The notes under the pieces: model-generated
What the model was told of the DNA's origin: nothing
The model's database searches: none
Seen by the model: the letters and a program-made list of their open reading frames with translations, nothing else
In this document: positions 1 to 4,668 of the stretch, one piece after another
How positions within the stretch are numbered: position 1 is the stretch's first letter
How the letters are laid out: every line of letters starts with the position of its first letter
Program-made: the position numbers and the translations under genes
Source of the DNA: Chitinophagaceae bacterium
Lineage (GTDB): Bacteria; Bacteroidota; Bacteroidia; Chitinophagales; Chitinophagaceae
Reading direction: 5' to 3'
Length of the DNA stretch: 5,542 nucleotides
NCBI GenBank assembly: GCA_016710165.1
Contig: JADJLJ010000013.1
Coordinates: forward strand, 1-5,542

Positions 1-108
1 GGCGGCACAATGTCAACATATGTCTGTATATCACGGGCACGGTTGATAATGCATTAAAAGTGTTGGTTCTATCTCTTGGATATAATGTTCATAATTTATA
101 TTTTTCAT
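1..108 (-). CDS. 5' end of an unrecognised gene, running off the left edge
   Basis: An ATG at 108-106 lies one base after the TAG stop of the GT-D glycosyltransferase gene (110-112). This is the tight coupling seen throughout the window, and it is the main support for a real start. The reading begins MKNINYEHYIQEIEPTLL. In this frame it stops at a TGA at 33-31 after 25 residues. A second frame, reached by skipping one base in the TTTTAA run at 54-59, stays open to the edge and reads IINRARDIQTYVDIVPP, which looks like ordinary protein. I therefore suspect a longer gene with a single-base indel, like those at the other end of the window. The alternative is a genuine 25-residue peptide. The family is not recognised and no function is proposed. 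Confidence 0.4.
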
Positions 109-109
109 A

Positions 110-841
110 CTATTTATCAAGCCCTCTTTCCAGCCTTGTTGCATACCCTGCCCATAGGTCAAACACGGCACCTATATCAAAAGCCAACCCTCCCCGGTCA
201 CGCATCCAGTTGCAGTATATTTTACCAATAACACCAGCGCCAACCAAGCAGGGACTTCCTTCGCAAGGTGCATTGTTAAGCCACCATTCGATCTGATTAA
301 ACTGTTCCGGGTAATGCTTCAATCCACCTTCATAGGTTGACGTGAACTTCATCTCAGGTGCAATGATGTAGCTGTGAACGGTACGGATACCAAAGGCACG
401 GCGCAATGGTTCATCTATATCCCGGCAGGAAATATAGATCACTTCTTTCTTACCCGTTAACCATTCAGCCAGCATACCGTTATAAAGCATATCGTATGCA
501 ACATCGGTACTTGTGAATTTAGTTGTGGTACAATGTGGTTTAACAACATCTTCAACACCCCGCCAATGTTTATTAAGGTCCTGCAGCCGTTCGTGCATCG
601 GGATACCTACAATGCTGGCTTCATTGTATGCGGTGATGAGATTATGCCGGATGGCTTCTACTTCGGTCATAGTGGGTTCGTACCCCACCTGGCGCTTCAT
701 CACTGATTCAACACAAAGGCGGTAAGATGCGATGTTGTTGTTTGATTCAAGTACGATCTTTTCGCCATCACCTGCCCGGATGATTGATACCGGGCGTTTG
801 GTTTGTAAAGTATTTAGTATGTCGGTGGCAGTGAGTGTCAT
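110..841 (-). CDS. GT-D fold glycosyltransferase-like protein
   Basis: A 243-residue soluble protein with no signal peptide or membrane segment, so probably cytoplasmic. Residues 22-27 are RAGDGE, matching the (R)xGDGE signature near the N-terminus of GT-D fold glycosyltransferases (formerly DUF1792), where the acidic residues are thought to bind the nucleotide-sugar and metal. Near the C-terminus, GAGVIGK (201-207) and FDIGAVFDLWAG (221-232) match that family's other conserved block. The length is close to a single-domain GT-D enzyme. The ATG at 841-839 overlaps the TGA of the upstream glycosyltransferase (ATGA, 838-841), so the two are probably translationally coupled and act in one pathway. 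The acceptor cannot be read from the sequence: phage DNA bases, a virion protein or a host surface glycan are all possible. Family assignment is fairly firm, function is inferred. Confidence 0.78.
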   Translation of the reverse strand: MTLTATDILNTLQTKRPVSIIRAGDGEKIVLESNNNIASYRLCVESVMKRQVGYEPTMTEVEAIRHNLITAYNEASIVGIPMHERLQDLNKHWRGVEDVVKPHCTTTKFTSTDVAYDMLYNGMLAEWLTGKKEVIYISCRDIDEPLRRAFGIRTVHSYIIAPEMKFTSTYEGGLKHYPEQFNQIEWWLNNAPCEGSPCLVGAGVIGKIYCNWMRDRGGLAFDIGAVFDLWAGYATRLERGLDK

Positions 842-1398
842 AACAAATGTGTTTTATCGTTATCACCCTGCAATAACCGGTATGTATGCCATATGTAAAG
901 GCCATCCATACGAAGTACCGGAATGCCTGCAGCACGGATACGGTTAGTGAAATCATTATCTACGCCAAGCATATTAGTAGGTCCACGATCAGAATAAACC
1001 TGTTGTTCTGCGAATTTATGGTTAACCCATACGCTGCGAGGTATAACCATACAGAAGCCGGAAACGAAACCGTGCAAAGCTGTTACTTTATAAAGACTGT
1101 TAAGATAAGCCTGTGAATAACTAAGATGTGTTTTAAAATCTGATACATCCCTTACTTGGGCAACATCGCTCTGTTGCTCCGCCCTATCATTGATCCGGTT
1201 AGTCCAGCACGTCAACACAGCGTTAGGATGCAACCGAACATACTCAGCAAGATGGACACCGTAATCAGGCGTAAGCCAGCAGGTATCACCATCCCGGAAA
1301 CAGATATGCGTTACTTCATCGGATGTATTTCGGAACGCATCATTGTAGGCTTTACCCAGGTTCTTATCAGTGCTGTATGGGATTATGTCAAGTATCAT
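838..1398 (-). CDS. Small GT2/GT-A-like glycosyltransferase of phage type
   Basis: A 186-residue protein resembling small GT-A (family 2-like) glycosyltransferases found in phages. The N-terminus has the strand and loop IIPYSTDKNLGKAYNDA (5-21). CFRDGDTCWLTPDYG (33-47) holds the DxD-type metal and nucleotide-sugar site (D36, D38). GVDNDF (145-150) would supply later acidic residues, and MDGLYIWHTYRL (164-175) carries a conserved histidine near the end. From memory, relatives also begin close to this I-x-P-Y segment, so the ATG at 1398-1396 looks right and the protein complete. There is no Shine-Dalgarno site. The start follows a T7 tract and candidate terminator hairpin by two bases, which suggests regulation at the leader. 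The gene overlaps the downstream GT-D gene by 4 bases. The substrate is unknown. Confidence 0.75.
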   Translation of the reverse strand: MILDIIPYSTDKNLGKAYNDAFRNTSDEVTHICFRDGDTCWLTPDYGVHLAEYVRLHPNAVLTCWTNRINDRAEQQSDVAQVRDVSDFKTHLSYSQAYLNSLYKVTALHGFVSGFCMVIPRSVWVNHKFAEQQVYSDRGPTNMLGVDNDFTNRIRAAGIPVLRMDGLYIWHTYRLLQGDNDKTHLL

Positions 1399-1400
1399 AT

Positions 1401-1440
1401 AAAAAAACAGCGTCCTTCACTCGGAGGAGATCCAGACGCT
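1401..1440 (-). terminator. Candidate intrinsic terminator before the glycosyltransferase pair
   Basis: A perfect 6-bp stem, AGCGTC/GACGCT, encloses a 20-base loop. After one G comes a run of seven T on the minus strand. The stem is GC-containing but the loop is long, so termination may be weak or conditional. It would end transcripts coming from the terminase and lipoprotein genes. As no promoter is visible between it and the ATG at 1398, the downstream genes would need readthrough or antitermination. Confidence 0.4.
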
Positions 1441-1466
1441 TAAGATTTTCACCGCCTCCGAACGGT
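1401..1466 (-). promoter_or_regulatory. Candidate structured RNA leader with two complementary hairpin loops
   Basis: Read on the minus strand, hairpin 1 pairs ACCG (1466-1463) with CGGT (1454-1451) and leaves an 8-base loop, TTCGGAGG (1462-1455). Hairpin 2 pairs AGCGTC (1440-1435) with GACGCT (1414-1409), and its loop contains CCTCCGAG (1427-1420). The two loop segments can pair along all 8 positions (seven Watson-Crick pairs plus one G-T). They could form a loop-loop kissing contact or an alternative helix. A T7 tract (1407-1401) follows hairpin 2, and the glycosyltransferase ATG starts two bases later. This resembles an attenuator or small regulatory RNA controlling the glycosyltransferase pair. 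The pairings are read directly from the sequence. The regulatory role is inference, and I do not recognise a named RNA class. Confidence 0.4.
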
Positions 1467-1501
1467 ATTGCAATGTAGTAAATTATTCTAACGAAACAAA
1501 T

Positions 1502-1678
1502 TTATTTTGGCTGGCACTGATACTGCATATCATTCCCCTGTGCATCCTTTGGCGCAAAATCCCGAACATCACCACAATAATCTGTGAATTGGTTGCCTAC
1601 CTGGCAAGTATAACACTGTCGGTTCTTTGTGCATGACACAGCAGAAGTGATCAGTAGTATTGCAAGGATTTTTTTCAT
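1502..1678 (-). CDS. Small cysteine-rich lipoprotein (58 residues)
   Basis: The start ATG (1678-1676) overlaps the TGA of the small terminase gene in an ATGA, and the TAA stop is at 1504-1502. The protein opens with a lysine-initiated hydrophobic signal, MKKILAILLITSAVSC. AVSC is a lipobox, so signal peptidase II should cleave before C16 and the mature protein would be a lipid-anchored peptide of about 43 residues outside the inner membrane. Four more cysteines follow (C22, C25, C35, C54), including a CxxC (QCYTCQ), so disulfides in the periplasm are plausible. The family is not recognised. Small phage lipoproteins can block superinfection (Llp of T5 is an example) or act in lysis as outer spanins. 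The proline-rich character of Rz1 spanins is absent, so an envelope or exclusion role is slightly favoured, as inference only. Confidence 0.72.
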   Translation of the reverse strand: MKKILAILLITSAVSCTKNRQCYTCQVGNQFTDYCGDVRDFAPKDAQGNDMQYQCQPK

Positions 1679-2031
1679 GTTACTGTTATTCCGGTTATTT
1701 GAAGCGGGCCACCGTCCTTACCCGTTAATTCAGTTTCTGTCTTATCCTTGCAGCCCATGTTTTTCAGGGCGAAAATTGCTCCGGTAGGGTTATTTTCAAA
1801 CAGCCTTCTTTCGTACCCGTTCTCAACTCTTGTACGCAAATCTTTTATTATGCAAGAATATTCATCTCTTTCCTGGTAGTCATAAAGGCTTTGCCGGTCA
1901 ACAAAACCAAGCCACAAAGCAACTCCCGTGATCGTAAAAGGGTAGTTGGTGTCATCACTGAAATAATCATTAACAGCCTGTTCAAGCTGCTCAGGTGAGC
2001 TAAATTTAGGAGGTCTCCCTACGTTTGCCAT
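1675..2031 (-). CDS. Phage terminase small subunit (gp3-like DNA-packaging protein)
   Basis: A 118-residue protein that matches the gp3-type small terminase family, which recognises phage DNA and recruits the large terminase for head packaging. It opens with GRPPKFSSPEQLEQAVNDYF (5-24). A helix-turn-helix-like DNA-binding segment follows, TITGVALWLGFVDRQSLYDY (33-52). Next comes the oligomerisation helix region with YERRLFENNPTGAIFALKN (73-91), a strong signature of this family, and the usual GxKDKTE segment (93-100). The length is typical. The ATG at 2031 is preceded by a weak purine stretch (AAAAAAGGTGG, spacing about 12) and lies 39 bases after the DUF4373 stop. The large terminase is not in this window and would be expected further left. 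The 3' end overlaps the lipoprotein start by 4 bases, an unusual partner for this gene. Confidence 0.9.
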   Translation of the reverse strand: MANVGRPPKFSSPEQLEQAVNDYFSDDTNYPFTITGVALWLGFVDRQSLYDYQERDEYSCIIKDLRTRVENGYERRLFENNPTGAIFALKNMGCKDKTETELTGKDGGPLQITGITVT

Positions 2032-2070
2032 ACCTCAAAGATACCACCTTTTTTGATATGGCAAAATTGT

Positions 2071-2580
2071 TCATAGTACCATGCCTTCAGGTAGCCCATT
2101 TGTATCTCCAAAATTTCCACCGCCGGAAGGCACATCTTTACTTTTCTTTACTTTACTTTCCTTTCCTTTGTTATGTTTTGTTATAACTGTGTTATTTTTT
2201 GTTATAACGGTGTTAGAATACCCCCACCTGGACTGCATCCCACGTTTTCCAGCTTCTGATTTTTTTAGCCTCTTTTCTTCAAATTCATCCTTATTTCTGA
2301 GAACCCTTTGTGACCAGTATTTTTTGTCATCACAGATAAATAACCCTATTGATATAGCTTCGTTATAGAACTGTAATAACAACTCTTTATCAACCCTGAA
2401 ACGGAGTGTTAACCCTTCAATAAGTTTGATGGTAAGTTTACCATCCTGAGCCTCGTGCATAGCCTCTACCCAGCACCAATAAAGCCCATATCCAGCCATA
2501 CCAAAACGGGAAACAATATGTAATAATTTTTCATCATTCTGAGCGTTTGCATCATGCGGGAAATAAAAAGCATCTTTCAT
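2071..2580 (-). CDS. DUF4373 (Lin1244/Lin1753-like) phage replication-associated protein
   Basis: A 169-residue protein whose N-terminal two thirds match the DUF4373 domain common in Bacteroidota and Firmicutes prophages near replication genes. The signature is YFPHDANAQNDEKLLHIVSR (6-25) followed by GYGLYWCWVEAMHE (30-43). The winged-helix-like body runs to about residue 95, with WSQRVLRN (89-96) near its end. A charged linker with KSEAGKRGMQSRWG (107-120) follows. The tail is low in complexity: a 7-residue motif occurs twice (NTVITKN 123-129, NTVITKH 130-136), then a lysine-rich stretch. The family's exact role is unknown, with DNA binding or replication initiation usually assumed. The ATG at 2580 overlaps the primase stop (ATGA), so it is coupled to the primase/helicase. 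Confidence 0.85.
   Translation of the reverse strand: MKDAFYFPHDANAQNDEKLLHIVSRFGMAGYGLYWCWVEAMHEAQDGKLTIKLIEGLTLRFRVDKELLLQFYNEAISIGLFICDDKKYWSQRVLRNKDEFEEKRLKKSEAGKRGMQSRWGYSNTVITKNNTVITKHNKGKESKVKKSKDVPSGGGNFGDTNGLPEGMVL
2173..2214 (-). repeat. Two tandem 21-base repeats with GTTATAAC palindromic cores
   Basis: Two adjacent 21-base units (2173-2193 and 2194-2214) differ at only two positions. Each contains the perfect 8-base palindrome GTTATAAC (2180-2187 and 2201-2208), spaced exactly 21 bases, or about two helical turns. Because 21 is a multiple of three, the repeat is in frame inside the DUF4373 gene and gives the doubled NTVITK motif. A partial further unit may start at 2170-2172. Immediately downstream in the gene's direction lies a purine-only tract of GAAAG-like units (about 2131-2169). 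Palindromic iterons beside a simple AT-rich tract inside a replication gene recall phage origins with internal initiator sites. That role is inference. Confidence 0.6.
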
Positions 2581-4136
2581 ATTGATATATATTTTCGTGT
2601 GAATGTATCATAATTATAAGCTGTGTATCCAATCTTACCAAGCCATGAAAACCTTACTTTTTGTACAAATATTTTAACAGAATTATCTGTAAAATCCCGG
2701 TGTACTGATATACCATTATCTGTCTTATTAAAAAAGTGGGCAGAGCCTGAAATATCATACATGGTTGCCGGCGGATATTGCCCGGTTTGGTCCTTTTGCA
2801 GCTTACGTGGGTGTGCTACAATAAACACATGGGTATCAGTATGCAGGGCAAATTCTTTTATCAGCGTAAGGGCCTCGCTTATGTATTGTGTTTCGCTGTA
2901 TCCTGGAGGTACTTTATGCTCAAGGTAGTTCCATGGATCAATAACAATTCCTTTTACACCAGTCCTTAAAACAACCTCTTTGAATTTATCAATTAAACCA
3001 TGTATAGTAACGTCAACAGCAAGTGAGGTAACAATATAATCAATAAATTCAGATTTACCCATATTTGGAGACCCGGTAACTACTGTCATTTGCCCACCTG
3101 AAAAAGTAAGTAGTTCATCAAATTCACCTATACCCGCATCGGCACCCTTTGGATACCCATTAAGGTAATAATCCTTTACATCGGCGTAAACATCATCCAT
3201 AGTTAATATGCCATCTATCGGCCAACGCTTTGCCTGTTCGATTATGGATGATACCATTGCTTTGCTATGCTTTAGAAACACATCATTTGCGTCTTTGCAG
3301 CTTTCGGGATAATCAACCTTGTAGCACCTATCTTTGCCAAGCCTCCTGGCCAACTCTGCTTGTAATGATCTACCAGGTTCATCATTATCAGTGAATAGTA
3401 TTATTTTTGTTTTATCTTCAAAAAACTTCCAGCAGTTATCTAAGTATTTTAATTGTTGCTGTCCGGTTCCTGCGCCGTTTGGAACAGATACTACGTTATA
3501 AAATCCACACTCATACATGGTAAGGCAATCTACTTCTCCTTCGACTATAATAACTTCCTGTTCATCCTTTATGCCGTCAAGATTATAAAATATAAGTTCA
3601 GCGCCTTTTAGTAGCTTAAAGTCTTTATCCTTTGCCCTAAACTTTATATTTACAAGCTGATCATCTTTGAAGTAGTTAAAGCATATTACCCGTACATCCT
3701 GGCCAGCCTTTGGCATCCATTCAATAGCCTCAGTTATACCGAATCTTAGTAACGTATTGTTTGAGATACCCCTGGTTTCAAAATACTTTATAGTATCCTG
3801 GTTTAATTTTTCAAGACGTGGCTGTGGTTTATTATACTTTTGCTGCTGTGGTAATGTTTCCTGAATTGGGATATTGTACTTTTCGGCGATTAGTTCTATA
3901 GCCTGGATGTAGTTAATATTTAGGTGTTCCATGACAAATGCAATAGCATCGCCAGACTTACCACATCCAAAACACTTAAACCCTTTTGCGTTACTAACTG
4001 TGAAAGACGGGGTTTTCTCTTTGTGAAAAGGGCATAGACCGACATGGTTCCCTGACTTTGGTTTAAGTTCTACATAACCGGATATTATTTCTACAATATC
4101 TGCGGCCTGTTTGATTTCATCAATGTTTGAGATCAT
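2577..4136 (-). CDS. DNA primase/helicase: CHC2 zinc finger, TOPRIM and shortened DnaB/gp4-like ATPase
   Basis: A 519-residue bifunctional replication protein of T7 gp4 type, making primers and, in relatives, unwinding DNA at the fork. A DnaG-type zinc finger lies at 35-58 (C35-x2-H38, C55-x2-C58) and includes GLCPFHKEKTPSF. The TOPRIM core shows IIVEGEVDCLTM (196-207) and LFTDNDEPGR (247-256), with E199, D250 and D252 as metal ligands. The helicase part has Walker A GSPNMGKS (355-362), a Walker B-like GIVIDPWN (396-403), FIVAHP (438-443) and YDISGSAHFFNKTDNG (460-475). Only about 34 residues separate Walker A from Walker B. RecA-like helicases normally have roughly 90-110 there, including the strand that bears the catalytic glutamate, so an in-frame internal deletion near residues 372-378 is likely. 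The start ATG is at 4136; the gene overlaps the DUF4373 gene by 4 bases. Confidence 0.9.
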   Translation of the reverse strand: MISNIDEIKQAADIVEIISGYVELKPKSGNHVGLCPFHKEKTPSFTVSNAKGFKCFGCGKSGDAIAFVMEHLNINYIQAIELIAEKYNIPIQETLPQQQKYNKPQPRLEKLNQDTIKYFETRGISNNTLLRFGITEAIEWMPKAGQDVRVICFNYFKDDQLVNIKFRAKDKDFKLLKGAELIFYNLDGIKDEQEVIIVEGEVDCLTMYECGFYNVVSVPNGAGTGQQQLKYLDNCWKFFEDKTKIILFTDNDEPGRSLQAELARRLGKDRCYKVDYPESCKDANDVFLKHSKAMVSSIIEQAKRWPIDGILTMDDVYADVKDYYLNGYPKGADAGIGEFDELLTFSGGQMTVVTGSPNMGKSEFIDYIVTSLAVDVTIHGLIDKFKEVVLRTGVKGIVIDPWNYLEHKVPPGYSETQYISEALTLIKEFALHTDTHVFIVAHPRKLQKDQTGQYPPATMYDISGSAHFFNKTDNGISVHRDFTDNSVKIFVQKVRFSWLGKIGYTAYNYDTFTRKYISI

Positions 4137-4142
4137 GGTAAT

Positions 4143-4172
4143 AAAAAAGCCTTACGGTTTCGGTGTAAAGGC
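4143..4172 (-). terminator. Candidate intrinsic terminator before the primase start
   Basis: On the minus strand GCCTTTAC (4172-4165) pairs with GTAAGGC (4155-4149), giving seven base pairs with one bulged T and a 9-base loop. Six T (4148-4143) follow directly, and the primase ATG begins six bases after the T run. The arrangement is that of a Rho-independent terminator in the sense direction of the genes. It would separate the small-protein genes upstream from the primase, or act as a conditional attenuator. Confidence 0.5.
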
Positions 4173-4234
4173 ACCTACTAACGTAAAGCTGTAATAACCG
4201 TATAAAATCCGTTATCGCATCCTTTACTACGTTA
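4143..4234 (-). promoter_or_regulatory. Candidate attenuator leader of the primase gene with antiterminator pairing
   Basis: The gap between the 41-residue gene and the primase is dense in complementary segments on the minus strand. TAACGT-AGT-AAAG (4234-4222) can pair with CTTTACGTTA (4188-4179), ten pairs around a 3-base bulge. Inside this stem, ATAACGG (4215-4209) and CGGTTAT (4200-4194) form a hairpin with one G-G mismatch. Alternatively GTAAAGG (4227-4221) can pair perfectly over seven bases with CCTTTAC (4171-4165), the 5' arm of the terminator hairpin. The two folds exclude each other, as in attenuators and riboswitches. No named riboswitch class is recognised, and the ligand or factor is unknown. 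The pairing is visible, regulation is inferred. Confidence 0.4.
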
Positions 4235-4260
4235 ACGGTTTGGAGCACTAATATACATAA

Positions 4261-4386
4261 TTATTGGGAAAGCCAGTCATTGATCCGTTGTTTTTCTTTT
4301 ATCTGTTTAATCTTATCCTTGCACTTCGGGTACTTCTTAGCGGCTTTTGTGAGTGCCAGTATCTGGCGGGTGGTTTTTGATTTCAT
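4261..4386 (-). CDS. 41-residue lysine-rich small protein
   Basis: This short gene starts at the ATG 4386-4384, two bases after the stop of the 74-residue gene, and ends with the TAA at 4263-4261. The protein begins MKSKTTRQILALTKAAKKYP and ends INDWLSQ. About eleven of its 41 residues are lysine and acidic residues are few, so it is strongly basic and predicted largely helical. There is no signal peptide or membrane segment. The close spacing to its neighbour and the protein-like composition support it as real. A nucleic-acid or protein-binding accessory role would fit, but the family is not recognised and no function is assigned. Confidence 0.6.
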   Translation of the reverse strand: MKSKTTRQILALTKAAKKYPKCKDKIKQIKEKQRINDWLSQ

Positions 4387-4388
4387 AA

Positions 4389-4613
4389 TTAAAACGGTAA
4401 CTTTTCTTTTGGTATTAGTTCAATGTATGATTTTAATTTAGTTAGTGGGATAAAATTTTTGCTTACCCAATAACCCGGTGTAAGTCCTTTTATCGTTTTC
4501 TTTATTACCCTCCCACTATTAACATTTATCAATTTACCGCATTCCGTCCAATAATAATTTGGCTTATCTTTTAACCTCCCCTTAACCCTGTATTTTATTG
4601 ATACATACTCCAT
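4389..4613 (-). CDS. 74-residue small phage protein of unknown function
   Basis: A basic 74-residue protein without signal peptide or membrane segment. It has a YYWTECGKLINVNSGRVIKK segment (20-39), then GYWVSKNFIPLTKLKSYIEL (47-66), and ends LPKEKLPF-like (IPKEKLPF, 67-74). The alternating beta-like pattern (tag, glycine turn, basic repeat) followed by a helix recalls small hypothetical proteins from Bacteroidota phages and, loosely, the NUMOD-type DNA-binding modules beside homing endonucleases. The match is too loose to name. It is followed at 2 bases by the 41-residue gene, so the two probably form one translation unit. The 55 bases between the methyltransferase stop and this start hold no gene. 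They carry only a weak Bacteroidota-like minus-7 sequence with wrong spacing. Confidence 0.68.
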   Translation of the reverse strand: MEYVSIKYRVKGRLKDKPNYYWTECGKLINVNSGRVIKKTIKGLTPGYWVSKNFIPLTKLKSYIELIPKEKLPF

Positions 4614-4668
4614 TTTAAGTAGGTTTTATAGCAGTAATGCAAATGTTAGCAGAAATGGCTACCAGTCC

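Noticed and set aside
768..956. Minus-strand 62-codon open frame spanning the junction of the two glycosyltransferase genes
   Set aside because: It overlaps both recognised genes in another frame and resembles no family. The ATGA overlap already explains the junction.
1156..1443. Plus-strand open frames at 60-296, 513-725, 732-947, 886-1116, 1156-1443, 2081-2368, 2623-2928 and 2778-2969
   Set aside because: All lie opposite well-supported minus-strand genes, show no domain or motif, and have no neighbouring gene on their strand.
1388..1501. The open frame upstream of the GT2-like gene as its missing N-terminus joined by a frameshift at the T7 run
   Set aside because: Small phage enzymes of this type begin at the I-x-P-Y strand, which the 186-residue protein already has. 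The T7 run is better explained by the hairpin.
4248..4255. TATATTAG as a minus-7 element in the primase leader
   Set aside because: One mismatch to TAnnTTTG and no matching upstream TTTG; too weak in AT-rich sequence.
4389..4613. Homing-endonuclease NUMOD module
   Set aside because: Only a loose pattern resemblance; no HNH or GIY-YIG catalytic motif nearby.
4639..4648. TAACATTTGC as a Bacteroidota minus-7 promoter element before the 74-residue gene
   Set aside because: The spacing inside the motif is one base too long, and no TTTG lies at the expected minus-33 distance.
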